Made by a program: the position numbers and the translations under genes. This document shows, piece after piece, positions 12,101 to 26,600 of a stretch of 64,000 bases of DNA. The notes under the pieces were generated by a model, which was not told where the DNA came from, made no database searches, and saw only the letters and a program-made list of their open reading frames with translations. Origin of the DNA: Rotaria sp. Silwood1. Its lineage: Eukaryota; Rotifera; Eurotatoria; Philodinida; Philodinidae. The stretch is from contig CAJNOP010000056.1 of NCBI GenBank assembly GCA_905250075.1, positions 186,001-250,000 of the forward strand, given 5' to 3'. How positions within the stretch are numbered: the first letter of the stretch is position 1; each line of letters starts with the position of its first letter.

Positions 12101-15100
12101 CTATACGATTGACGACAGATCATTATGATGCAACTATTGCGTACGCATACCCGATCAACCAAAAGACGTCATCAGTACCGGGCAAAGAGAAATATAGAGA
12201 TCCACTAATCGTTATAGATATCTGTGTGTGTGTGTGTGTACACATTCGCATGCGCATGAGGGCACAGTTTTATCAGACTGTATCGACTTACGTCGTCGTC
12301 TGCGGTAGATTACCTTCGAACTCGTTGTTGTCGACCTACACAACAGTAACAATGCAAGAAGATTATACTGATTGGTGTGCTAGGAAGAATGCATGTGCAA
12401 TAGTTATACAACTTGTTTAGTAAGAGTATTCAATAAGTAGACGTTTTTATTCCCTTTTCTTCTTCTTTCCATCATCGCTGACGTTATTCAATATATGTAA
12501 AAGAATTCGAACAAGTTCAATGAGAATGTCTGTTTCTTTTTCTCTCTTTTTTTCCCTCATATATATTTTACTCCATAGATGTAATAACATGTGTGATTGA
12601 ACTCATTTATTGTCTATAGAGCACAAGAGACAGAAAGAAAGAAAAACAATTAGAGAAACATGTGTCAAATATTCTCATATATATATTAAAGCTTTTGATA
12701 AAAAATTTTTGTTACAGACATTAAAATATGATGAAATACAAACGACAACACTATGAATATATATATACTCTATATTTATCATATCTATTAATAGATCTCA
12801 CTTAATTCACATGTAACAAGAAGGTCATCCAAGTTAATAACACTAAAGTTTATATCAACAAATTCGTTGGTATATTAACAATAAATGAATTGTTTGAGCG
12901 ATAAATACAAAAAGAAAAATAGAAAATAAAAATTAGAATTTTTTTTTTTCGCAGGCATTTCAAATAAATTTACAAATAGGCAATGATCTTGATCTCAAGT
13001 ATGTTCTTCTAAATCAATTGCTAAGGATTCATGCAGACAATTACCTGTTGATGGTACAACACTCATCAGTAGTGCTGTTGATGGATATAGACGAACGAGA
13101 ATTTTTAAAATGTGTGATTGCTGCCAGTGTGTATGATGATTATAAGTTTTTTTTTCTATTTGTTAAGAGACAAATATTTATTTAACAACTTTTTACTTTA
13201 TTTCGATAGAACCGTTCGTTGATGATTTTATATGAACAATGAATGTGAAAGATCGGATGGCACATACTTTGACTTTTTTCTCTCTCTCTCTCATTCTGCT
13301 TCCTTTTTATTTTTTTTTGCTCTCGTATTTTCCCGGTTCATCAATACGGAAAAAGTCAAGTGGCTACTACTACTACGACGACAACAACAACAGTAATAAT
13401 AAGTTAGCATGATCAACCAGAAAAAAAAAACAGATTCTCTCGAGAAATTGAGCGCGCATCGAATGCAAATGATTATATGTATATAGACAAAGTTAGTTTC
13501 ATCTTCCGAATAAACTCAATCGACTCGTTCGGAAGGATAAGTAATGTCATATAGAATAAGAAGAAAAAGAAGAAAAAAACGGATGTTTGACAACAATCAT
13601 CTCTCAATCGCTCAACACACACACACATAGACACATAATATTTGTAGCACATCAATTCTGTTAGATAGATAAGACGAGAAATGATAAATTGATGAAAACT
13701 TACCGATCATTGATTTGTGGACTAGCAGCAAGGCCAGAATCATCACTTGGATATATAGTTGTTTGTTGAATAAGATTTTTTAAATCATCTAATTTTGATT
13801 CAGTACTTTCTTGATCATTATCATCAAGTACTATTTGTGTACTTGATGATAGACGTCGTTCATTATGTTCATTACTATTATTATTTTGTTGAACATTTTC
13901 ACCTTCCATTTCAAGACGTGATAAAATTAAGTCAATATCATTATTAAAACGAATTAATTCTCTTAATACATTATCTTCATCAGCATATAAATTAAATCTT
14001 GAACTATCAGCTGACATATTGTCATAAATACTACGATGTTTTCGTCGTGTTTTTCTTATTGATTCACATGATTGATCACGATGAAGTAATGAACGTGGTG
14101 TTGCACCATTTCGTCCTAATAAAGAATTAGTCGATGGTGATAATGAACGTTTTCTTGCAGGAGAATATGTTGGTTGCGTAGTTGTTTTAGTACAAATATC
14201 ATTATAATATTCATTTAATACTTGAGCTTTATCAAGAAGTCTTCGTAATAAACTTTGTGTTGAAAATGATGAAAGATTTGTTTCACGAGAAGATAAATCT
14301 CTTGATGTAAAACTTTTTGGTGTTGCACTTTGTAAATCATCATCATTTTGTCGATCAATATCAATTGATATTGATTGATTATTTTTTTGAATTGATTTAA
14401 TTCGTTTTTGTCTATCATTATCATCATCATTTATTGATGATGATACTTCAATATCGGTAAATGAATATGAATCAATACCATTATTTAAACCACGAATACC
14501 ATATGGTATAGAATTAATACGTGTTTTTATATTATCATGTCGATTGAGAAGAAGTGGAATTGATTGTGAATTACGTATCGGATGATGAGAATAATTATTA
14601 ATAAATGGGTCATTTATATGTTGACATGGTGATGATGGAATAATATTTGAATTTCGTTCATCATTATCGCTATTGAATAATCTTTCAGTTTCAATTATTG
14701 AATGACCATTTGATATTGGTGAAGTTGATGGAGTTGTAACAGTAGTAGCGGCCGCTGCTAACTGTTGTTTACGAGCAGTACTTTGTCTTTTTTGAGCTAA
14801 ATGAAAGACAAAAAAAAAAATTTTTTTTTTAAATCATTGGATTAAAAAAATTTGAATATTTGAAATATTTTTTAAGAGTATTTTTTGTTAAATGATTTGC
14901 AAACCTTTAAAGTTTTGAATTCGTTTAAAGAAACTTTTGTGTACATCAGACTTTGTATCTTCTGTTATTGGTACTCCATTCTCTGCTTGTATATATTTAT
15001 TGATATATTGAGATTTTTGACGTGCACGAGAGCAACTACAACAAGATGATAATAAAGAATTTGTTTTATGTTTATTATTAATTATTGTTGGTGATGGTGA

Positions 15101-15154
15101 ACGTGTACATGAAATTGAACCAAATAGACTTTTACTCATAGAGTTTGATGTCAT
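9108..15154 (-). CDS. DLC1-like: DLC1/STARD13-type RhoGAP with START domain (about 998 aa)
   Basis: Eleven exons on the minus strand, 5'->3': 15154-14905, 14796-13704, 11276-11158, 11095-11026, 10956-10574, 10511-10381, 10301-10104, 10042-9902, 9842-9535, 9474-9277, 9213-9108. Frames close exactly. Residues 1-450 are Ser/Asn-rich and probably disordered. The RhoGAP domain (about 530-735) begins VFGVPL and has the arginine finger in GLFRKPGVKSK (Arg about 569) and the YFRELPE helix. The last 200 residues are a START lipid-binding domain ending in a WYENVFG...LISLRDTF helix, as in DLC1. The family stimulates GTP hydrolysis on RhoA/Cdc42 at focal adhesions. The N-terminal SAM domain of vertebrate DLC proteins is not visible. 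Intron 2 is 2.4 kb. I chose the ATG at 15154 because upstream in-frame codons lack ATG. Confidence 0.92.
11277..13703 (-). other. Large intron 2 of the DLC1-like gene
   Basis: A 2.4-kb intron between the Ser-rich exon and the RhoGAP exons. It contains CA/TG and poly-purine simple repeats and no additional exon that I can support. The ORF at 12037-12420 looks fortuitous. Confidence 0.6.
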
Positions 15155-18100
15155 GGCCAAAACGAAAACGTTTTAAATATGAATATATATAAATAGAGAT
15201 TCGAACGTGACCCTTATGGCAAGTTATTATGCAAGCTGATGCCAAGTTACATTGTACAGCATAAAGATCTGAAAAACAGACGATAAAAAAAAAAGAAAGA
15301 GAATGAATGAATGAATGAACGTTTAGAACAATTATTTAAGTTTTAACGACCGACCACCCATTTGCTTGCTAGCGTATCAGCATAAGACAAGTGCTATTAC
15401 GAATATTTAGAAAAAATGATGACAAAAAAAAGAAAAATAAGAGAATGTCACATCATTTTTTCGTCTTATGTTTTATCGACCGATTAGTATTTTACGCCGT
15501 GTCATTCGATGATATTTAATTGGAAAGAAAAAAAGAAAAAAATCCATTAAAGCAAAAAAAAAGAAGTGGAGTAAGATTTTTTTTGTCTACAAAACGTACC
15601 GTAAAAACATTGACAAGAACGAACCTGTTGTGCCACATACCCTGTGGTTAATTTCACAAGAGAAACACAGTCCATCTTCTCACACTTCTTTTGTGCTTGT
15701 ATGCACGCACTACCTGAAGTAATCGATGGTATTTCTCTCTCGGTGCGGTCTCTCTTTTATTCTTTTTTTTTTATGGGAACGAACGAACAAAGAAAGAATA
15801 AAATGAGATGTGCATAGAATGAAAATATGAATGACATTGAACGACAATTAAAAAAGAATGACATGAATACAATTCAAGCTAATTGCTCGATCCTTACCTA
15901 ATCGAGACACTTTTTTTTATCATTCTTCAAGCCATACTTAATAAAAAAAATGTTCGTCAACAAAAAAAAAAATTTTTACTTGACTGTCATCAATATATAT
16001 ATATATATAAATGTATGTATATATAAAGGCGACAAACCAAGATCAATTGCAAGGCTTCATCAATTGAAAAGGTTTCATCATTGGCGTCGTACAAATACAA
16101 CTACCTCTCTTCCTCTCTCTCTCTCTCTCTGTTTCTCTATACCACGAACGTGTCGTATGTCTGTACATTTCTCTATGGAGCGACAACCGGTAGAATCATA
16201 TTTTTTTTTGTATATAGGTATTTCGCATCGAGTAACAAGAGTCATCGTCATCGTTTTTAGTCTATACATGTCTCTTGTTACCATGTCCATCTAGTTACTT
16301 GTGTCTAGCCTTACATATAAATGAATGCGTTCAAACGACTAACTTTAAAATGTCACAGCTGCCATTCGTATACACGCACTTGAGTCAATGAACTAAAGTA
16401 AAACGAATGAACGATTCTATTCTTTTCTGTTTTTTGTTTTGTAAAGGTGAATGGCAATTTGTGTCTATGCAATTATCTAATTTTGTTTTCTTATTTATAA
16501 ATATTCGGAGATAACTACAGTAAACGAAAACATATGTTATCTTTCACGTATCCCTGTTGGTAGTTGTAGTTATCTATAGAGGTCAATGTCTCTCAGTAGG
16601 CTTATCTGTCAAATATTCTGTCTTGAATGTCTCTATAGACATTAACACATACATGACATTACTTCTTACTCAACTAATTAACTTTAAAAGGCGTACATGA
16701 ACAAAATGTAGAAGACCATCGTAATTAAATAATCTTTAACAAAAAAAGAAAAGAGAAAAAAAGAAGGTAGGACGAGAAGAAAAGAAATGTATGTAACTCA
16801 CAGCACGATACTAATTGAATCGCTTAGTTCTTATAATAATAGTGTTCGTTAATCTAGTACATGCTAATAATAATCATCATCATAGTGATGAAAAGAACAT
16901 GAACAAATATGTTTTTCTTTTTCAATAGAATAGATTGATTTAAATGAAAGAAATAAAAGTCGAAGTCGTTGATACTACTAAACAAGTGTTGTTTATCAGA
17001 CAGTAACTCGATCATTCACACGCATACATACACATCAAGATTAGAGATCATTAAATGTGAACGCGCCTGTTCTTTTTAGACACACACATATTACACAATC
17101 AATGATATATGTTAACTATATCTGCTCATCATCAAACAAGGGAGTCAAAGAAAAATACTTAATATCTCTTATGCATACTTAGAATGAAGGAAAAAAAGAG
17201 GAAGAAAACGAGTTCCTTAATGTGTGAACATAGGCGAATGGATACTTAGTCTTTGTTTTCGTTGTTATATGCTAATAATGATATTCGTGCATAATCCATT
17301 GAAGAAGTACGAGTATACAAAGCAAACATACATGGACAATGTCTCTTGTTCTTCTATTTCTCCAATGTTTTTTCTCTTTATAAGGATTAGTTCAAGTAGT
17401 AATAGAGAATACATATGTAAAATTTTGTCGTATTAACAAAAAAAAGGCGATTAACTTTGTTTTTTCTTCTTCTTTATTTGATTGTTGTTTTTTTTTGTGC
17501 CGCAAATCTTTTCATATCATTATAGCGGAAATGGGAGAACATTAGTGAATGAAAATTTTACAAATGTATATGTTGTCTTTTACTTACTAACTATAGAAAT
17601 TTATTTTACGTATAATTTTCTTTTCGTTGTGTATACATTTCTATTGAAATGAATGATTCCAGAACGATGATGTAAAGTGAACGCATGTTGAAGAAAGAGA
17701 AGCAGAATGTCAATCGTTGTTGTAAAGACGACAAAAGATCAATACTATATATTGAGATATTTAGTTTATTCGAGCTAATAAATATTTATTCTTTGAAAAG
17801 AATAGTTGAGACAATGATAAAGTATTGAAATTTGGTATTTTATTATTGAGCAAATGTAAAAATTATTGATCGATGATCGCCAATGTCGACGAGAAAGAAA
17901 GAAACCAAATGACAGCCATACTAAGACGATTCATCATGTACACACAAGAGAAATAGTAGAAGAACCTAGATGAGAGAATAGATGGAACAATTTGTCGTTG
18001 TTATTCTGTAGACACGTATACGTAGCAACACTATATCTTTCTATAGTTTTGGCAGCTCGACGTGTGTGGGTGGAAATGACATCAATACTTTTACTACATA

Positions 18101-18960
18101 CAAACAAACGGAAACTATTCGTAGTGGTCCGTTCGTTTAGGTTCTTTTTTTTCTACTTACCGTTTCAACATCGATAGCCTCTATGTGTTCGTTTAAGGAT
18201 CATTAAAGAGTCCTTCGTTGTGAGTTGAATGACGTGCACATACATTTACATAACGGACCGGAAGGTGTGTGTATGAGCTTTTTCTCCTTCTTCTTCTTTT
18301 TCTATACTCTATCTATTTCAATTCTTTCATCAAACGCTAATTAGAGAAAAGGAAGAGAGGAGGAAAAAGGAACAAAGAAAATGACAATAAGAGGGAGACA
18401 ATATAGTTTTCATGATTAGATAGATCGCCGTTCGTCGGATGAATAGAAGAAGACGGATGGATTTCCTTTCTATGTCATGACGAATGTGCCTTACGAATGG
18501 AACAAATCAATATGTCTGCTTTCAATGGCTTCATTGTCTTTTCTACTTCAATCATATTTTTTCTGTTTTGTTTTTCAACAACAAACACTCACTCAAATAA
18601 TCAACCTCGAGCAATGCCAACTTAAATTTAGTTTCAAGCAAAAGGATAGTGACCTGTATGAAGTCAAGTATCAGTTGACCACTTGACAATATATAGTGTT
18701 CGAAAATAAGGATTAAAACAAAATACACCACTTCATCAATCATCCATTCGTATAAACACACAAACATATATATATATATATAAAGATTTGTCATTTTTTT
18801 TGCGGATCGTTTCTTTTATTTTTTTTTCTCTTTGTTGATCGTAATAATATTGATACAATAACAAAGTCCAAACAAAAACAGAAAAAAAATGATCTAGACT
18901 TGTTTTCCTTGTCTTTGTCGGTTTATTGTTATTGCTTTCATTTTGATTCTTGCATATTTC
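15155..18960. other. 3.8-kb spacer upstream of the DLC1-like gene
   Basis: No credible protein gene. It holds simple sequence: a CT run near 16109-16137, AT runs near 15988-16025 and 18768-18782, and many A/T homopolymers. It probably contains the promoter and any 5' UTR exons of the DLC1-like gene, plus the 3' UTR of RPS15A at its right end. Short frames such as 15950-16294 have no recognisable content. Confidence 0.5.
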
Positions 18961-19562
<602 letters not shown>

Positions 19563-19607
19563 GATAGATATTTACTTATCCAGATATATGTGTAAAGACA
19601 CGCGAAT

Positions 19608-19609
19608 CT
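19608..19609 (-). promoter_or_regulatory. 5' UTR splice acceptor of RPS15A
   Basis: On the minus strand TTTTTGTTTTCAG ends here, 45 nt before the RPS15A ATG. It implies a 5' UTR intron or a trans-splice site. Confidence 0.5.
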
Positions 19610-19799
19610 GAAAACAAAAACAACTAGAAGATTAATGACTTTCTAACGACTGCAGTATTCCAGATTCATTATGAATTAAATTCTAAAAAAAGAAACACAT
19701 TTATCATAGGATCAAAGACTTTATCGATGAAAGAATATTTCTGCCCTTAAGCTAACTTATGGCTGTCGAGTGGCAAATTCAGTAACCTAATAATTTTCT

Positions 19800-20042
19800 T
19801 ACAACTATGGCTAGTTGTAGTTCTACACATAAGATCGATCTGATACAGAGTTCTCCATCTACACTACCTAACTGAAAGAGCAGATTTATATCATAATGTA
19901 GTCAGCTTGATATCGGATGAGTAATCCGAGACAAACAGTTGTTAGTGACTTTTCCGCAACCATTCTATGGCTGATGATAATGAGATTGAGCACAGTATCT
20001 TGTTGATACCTGCCGAACCACCTAAATACCTAACCATGGTGG
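19800..20042 (-). repeat. Second, diverged SINE copy
   Basis: This stretch matches the 1665-1979 SINE in the same orientation: a shared CCATGG head (about 20033), the TTAGTGACTT core (about 19944), and the segment equivalent to the box B region (GAGATTGAGCACAGTATCTTG). Similarity fades toward the tail, so the outer boundary is approximate and I see no clean target duplication. It lies between RPS15A and CLPTM1. Confidence 0.6.
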
Positions 20043-20608
20043 TCCTTTTACCGATAACTAATGTTATGAAGTTAATAAAAGGATATCATATCATTTTTTT
20101 TTCCTAAAATACAAGTATTTATCTTAGTGCTTATTTTTAAGTATACTTACGAATATTATTTAATCATTCATAAGTGACTGCTTCATCAATATCTCAAGTA
20201 ATATTAAGATTATCCTACTTTAAAGCAAGTATTAATATATCGCATAGTTTATGTCTAGTTCTGCTATGTTATAAATATTTTTGTATATGGTCTTGATGAT
20301 ACTAGTATATTGAATTTGATTTTTATCCATAGGGTTCATTAAGACACGGATGAAGATCTTATTTCATCGACTTGTAATAGAATAATATCTGAAGAAGAAC
20401 ATGTAATATCATTTTGCAATGTTTCTTAATCAATAAAACAACAAAAAAAAAAACATTGTTCGCTTAATTATAAATACGAAATGAAAACAATAAGAGAATG
20501 TAAATACAAAATAACAATTTGTACTTTAACAAGAAAAAGAAAGAACGAAAACATAAAAATTCTCTATTGTTGTTAATAATGATTTTTTTATTTTGTTTAA
20601 AACAAATA

Positions 20609-23600
20609 CTAATCTGTTTTAGCATGTTGTTCATTAGATGTATCTGTAGTTGATTGTTCTTCAGTTGGTACAAGAGCAGAATCTGTTTCACCTGTTGTAC
20701 CAAATTCATTAAGACGTTTACGATCAACTGGATAAATATAACGTTGATAAAGATAAATAAAAAATATTATATCTAAAAAGAAGAACAAAACAAGATATTA
20801 ATAATAAAATTTTATTCTATTTTTAATTTTGTTTTACCATCACGAAAACATCCAAGTCGATACATTGTTGGCATCTTAATAACGAAAGCAAATAAATCAT
20901 CAATAAATGTATTTAATGCTTTGTATGTCATCATACGCCATGGTAAATGTGATACAGATTTAAGTTTATAATTAATAAATAATTGTGGTGTCATCATAAT
21001 AAAACCTTTAATAAACAAAAAAAAAAAAAAAAAAAAAAAGTGTTTCGGAATGTTTTTTTTTTCAATTTAATATTTACCAAATGTTAATAAAAATCCATAA
21101 ACTGTACTTAAACAAAATGAATACCAACTTTTTTGTTCATGATACATTAATAAATAACATGCATAACCAATAACTAATGGAAATAATGTCCATGAAAGAT
21201 ATTTAAAAGCCATCTAAATATAAAGAATAAAAATAAAAATTATTATAATCAATAATATAACAAACTCGATCATATTCGGATGTTGATGTATCAGTATAGG
21301 ATCGTTTATAAACATATTTATATTTTGGAATGAAACCAAACCATGTTTGATTTGGTAAACGCTAAAATAAAAATAAAAAGTTTCCATATAAAAATTATAT
21401 AAGAAAATAAAAAACAAAATAAAAAGAAACATACTTCAAAATTAAGAACTTTTGGTACTTTCCATAATTCAATAACTATACCAACACAAACACTAATACG
21501 AACCATTGTATTTGTATCATTATCAAATACATATAATAAAACAATAAAACTTTGAAATATATTGAAAAAAACACTTCGAACAGATAAGCCTTCAAGAGAT
21601 TTTCGTGTTCGCCAAAATTGAATATCTAAATAATATATATACATATATTAATGAATCGAATATTACTTAAAATGTGTAAATAAAGAGTTTAATACTCTCT
21701 TTCCAAAAAGAAAAAGTCAATTTTCACCAACAAAATGAAAATTAATATAACTTCATGGAAAGATAGTCGGAAGTCTGATGTACGAGTTTTTCAGGTAAAG
21801 TAGAGTTCGATGTAAGACTTTAGTTTACACGATATTGCATGTGAAACTTTTTTGTCTATTGTTCTAACATGATTAGTTATTGAGAAATCTTTCCATAGTG
21901 TAAATTCAAGATTAAAGTCCTCTCCTTTCAAAAACAGAACTGAACCGCAAGTATATTCAAATCGCGTGAAATTTTTCTGTGGACCTTCATTCTATAGATT
22001 TAATGTTTTTTGAAAAGATATAACTCACCCTCTTTTTTTTAATTATTACTGTTTAAGGGAAGAAAAGTTCAACGTCGCTCTAATCATTAAAGTGCTCTGT
22101 CATATACTAGAAATAAAGATTAATTAAAAAACAAGCTGTGTCATGCTCTGGATCTCGAGATGGTTTTTCAAATACAAAAAAAAAAGAAGCCATCGACTGC
22201 AATGAAGCTCCTTCAAGAATCCCAGCATGCCTGATCGAAAAACCAAACAGAAAAAAAATGAATTTAAAAATCAATCGAATTCAATTTTCATATTTTCTGT
22301 TTTCATTAAATCTTTCGTCAAAAATCGATCTTGAGTCAAATATATTCAAATCGCATGAAATTATCACAATGTTTATTAGAGATGCTATGGTAAAATTTTC
22401 AGTTCTAAATCATAACGTTTTCAGAAAATATTCATCAAAGAAGAGTTAAATATAGTTCACTTGACAACCAAAAGTTCTGTGTGGCTACTCATTATATATT
22501 TAATTTTTTTATTTGAAATGGCATGTCAGACTGCAGTACGTGAAGGAATCTTTTTTTTTGTTGATTCTTATTTTTTATGCGGAAAAAAATTATGACAAGT
22601 TAAAGACCTTGAGAAATTCAGAAAATGTTGATCTATTTATAGATGCACTCTTTTTTTTTATATAAAATTGAAAAGCTTAATTAAAAGTAGTTGCGCTCTG
22701 TTTGATACTGCAGCTTTACATGCTCCTTTGAACAAAATAAAGCAATTGACGATCATGAAGTTCTTTGAAGAATTTTGAAATGCGATGTTAGAAAAATATA
22801 AAAATGCAAAAAGATTTGTCACTTTTTCCAAAAAAAAAATCAAGTAGAAGATGAAGAAAGTCATTAAAAGTTTCAAAAAAGACGACGAACCGAATAAAAG
22901 ATCATATTGCTTGTGAAATTATTTTCTGTCATCTTATTCTCCCACTCATTTATCTTAATCTCAATACAACTGGCGGAAATGAATTTTTTTTAGAAGGAGG
23001 CGGAAGCGCATCAAATCGATATTAAATATAAGTGTAAAAAAAACCTATTCTCCACTGATATAGACGATTTTACGCATTTATTCGCTTAAAGCGCGGACGT
23101 CACCTTGTGTAGAGCAATCAAATAAATGTGTTTAAAATGAACCTATCAAATGTCATAAATAATTCGTTAGAATTCTAATCTTAACAGTAATAATCATATA
23201 ATGCTCATAGTAGTAACATATCTCGAAAAGAATCAAAATTCTATATATTCATTTTTAAATCCTCAACATTATACGTTGTAGTCCAACAATTCAACGTTTG
23301 ATTGCTAATAACTTTTGATAGGAATCGGATAGACAGCTGCGGATTTCTTCCTTTCGAAAGAAGTTGGGTCACTGCATGGTTTCATTTACCAATCAATGAG
23401 CTTCAGAAAAATACTAATAGTTCTATGAAGACAACAAAGAAGTTTGATCCGAAAATTTTATCGTGATTCATTTAAGAATTATAAGTGCAACACAAGATAG
23501 CTCGAGTATGAATCTAACCGATTAATTAGAATAAAACTTCTTTGTCCTCTTCATGAGTTATTAGTATTTTTCTGAAGTCTACTCACTGACATTCCAGTCA

Positions 23601-26600
23601 TCAATCGTCATTGTTGAATCATACATGAAACCATACAATAGAACAACCTCTTTCGAAATGATGAAAGTCGCAGCTCTATAATCTGGTCCTATCAAAAATT
23701 TTTCGTAAACAAAGATTATCGAATGACTTTGAGATCATCCCATATAGACTGTTATGTTTCTTATTCAATCTAATTTTTCTTGGTATGCTGATGTAGTAAT
23801 TTATTCACATAAAGTTCATTTGAATGCTTTAAATCAAACGTTATCGTTTTCTAATGTAGATGAAACTAACTGATTTGTGTTTTTATTCGATTTGGCATAT
23901 ATCTAAGAAAAATAAAAACAAATGTATACGCACCATTTTTAAAAGCCAAAATTTCAAAAATTGTATGTATAATTGATACAACAATAGTGATCACAAGTAA
24001 ATATGGATTCGTTTCCACAAGTGCACGCTAAAAAATTAATATTTATAAACAAAAAAAAAAAGAAAGAAATATTTTTTTATTTTTCTCTTTACTTTCATTG
24101 CATCTTGATCATCATCATTTTCTTCTTCACCAAGTAAATTTCCATACCATGATTGACGTAAATTTTGTGATATATACATTTGCCATTTCCATAATTGTAT
24201 TGGAGCAACAGTAATTGTTAAATTAAGCTTACTAGAAATCAATGATATTAATAAGAAATAATTTAAAAAAAAAACTATATTTTTTTTTTACTCGATTGTA
24301 TTATTAATTGGATAATAATCAGAAAGAAGATTCCAATAATCATTTAAATAAAGTACTGGATAATATTTTCCCGTATAAACATCAAAGTCAAAAACTAAAT
24401 TAAATAAAACAATTGTAATAATGATGATGCAATTAGAAGAAAAAAAAGCGACGAACGCGTATACTAAATTTTATGTAACAAAAATATGCAGAATTTTGAC
24501 TATGTCCTAATAGCGAACAAAAATGAAGCCAAATTAGCAAAAAACATTAATTACAATTTAAAATGCAGAAATTTATACTGATCTCATTTGTTTTTGTAAT
24601 TCCCAATTGCGAATACTATGATTGTAATATTTCCCTGCAAATTCTGTTCTATTTATGGAAATATATATATAAACAAACGCAATGATAAAAATCATATTTT
24701 ATTTTAAATCCTAGTCATACACTTTATTTAGTTAACTTTTTCAAAAAAATTTATTTCATATAATAATTATTTGTATGAACTAAGACATGAAAAATCAGAA
24801 CGAGTTTATGTCTATACTTTCGAATTTTCTACTCATGTCGTCTAAATATATTGTAGTTTATACCTATAGATATTGCATAATCTATTGAGAATTGACTAAG
24901 CTAGTGAGTTTTTAATATATCGATTTGCTAGAGATTTCAGGCTTTCAAGAAATTAGTATTTTCGAATTTTGATCTGCAACTTGACCTATACACAGAATTC
25001 AACTAGACGAGCTTCTATAGAGAAAACTCACAAGTTTCAAACATAGTCTCTTCAATATATAAGATTTTTCTTTTCCATAGATAGTGTATATCATACACAT
25101 TTTTTAAAGTCTCATATCTCGAAGAAGCTTTGTTTAAAACTTGTGAATTTCTTATGGAATCCAGTATAGTTGAGTTTTCTATATGGTCTAGGTTGTCGGT
25201 CAAAATTCAAAAAATTGAACAAAGTCATTGAAACCGAAAGATGCTAGCTAAAAACTTTCTAGACTTGCAATATCGTATATTTTACACTTTAAAGTAAATA
25301 TTGTCCCAATTACACAATGTTCTAATATATACTTTTATGGTCACGTTTCGAGATAATAGTCTATGCATTAATCAACAGTGTCGATTTCGCTGATCGGCTT
25401 ACATTTCTAATTACGTTATTACAGGAAATTCATTCAGTATTTTGTCTTTTCTCGACAAAACAACTAACTTTGTCCTATCCTTAAAATCAATCCACTTGAT
25501 AATCTATATCAATTCTTTATGGAAAGTTCATTATCTTTTTGATAGTAAAATTATTACACATTATTCACATGACTTTTATAAGAAAAAAAAATCTATCTCC
25601 TCAAATATCATTCAAATTCTACTTTTAATTCATCCATAAAAATGCATTGGACTGATTTCACTCAATAAAAAAAAAAAACATTTTATAAATCCCCTTGAAC
25701 TTTACATAACCTTAAAAATATATTTCACGAACGTCTCGTCTCTTTCTCTGTTTTTTTCATCGAGAAAAATTTAAATAATTAAAAACGAAAAAAGTCTATG
25801 AATTTACATTTATCCATTGGTGGTGGTATACTGCCTTTTGTCCATGGTGACTGATCGTCAAGTAAATTAATTGTCATATTTGAATGCCAATGTGATAAAA
25901 GTTCAACAATTTTATCATCAGCTTTCTAAAATACAAATTTCTTTCAAAGAAAAAACCAAAACAAATTTGTTTTTTCCTATCAAACCTTTTGATATTCTTC
26001 ATCTTGTTCAGTATTTCCAGTTAAAAGATTTTTTGTTTTTTTATAAACTTTTCTTTTATATCGATTTAAACCTGAAAACAAAACAAACAAAAAAAAAACA
26101 TAATGATTTTTTTAAATAATCAATTTTTTTTTTCAGTAACATACGTTTGCTTTTTGAAAAAACATATTGTGCTGAATGAGATTCACGTTCATTAGGATCA
26201 ATTGAATATCCATGTTTAGTTACAATAACATGTAAATAAAGTGAACCATTATTTTGTATATTCTATTAATTATAAATATTCGAAATTTATATTGAGTATT
26301 TTATAATTAATCATACTTCTGAAGCAGGAAATTCAATAAATTTTGTATAAGTACCACTTGATGTCCAATCTCCATATTTTAAAGCATCTATTTCCCAAAT
26401 TGGTTTTCGTAATGGATCATATGCATAAATTTCTTCTTCATTAATAAACATATACATATCCTAAATGACAAATTTTGTTTAAAAAAAAAGTTTTTTGTAT
26501 TTAAAAGTTTATTCTTACAAGTAGCTCTCCATGTGGAAAAAGATTTCCTGGTGTATAACCACTAATAGGATTGACTGGTACTGTAACATTTCCTGGTGTA

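Noticed and set aside
12037..12420. 127-aa plus-strand ORF in DLC1-like intron 2
   Set aside because: Contains a CA/TG repeat translation and no recognisable domain; antisense to an intron, with no supporting splice structure.
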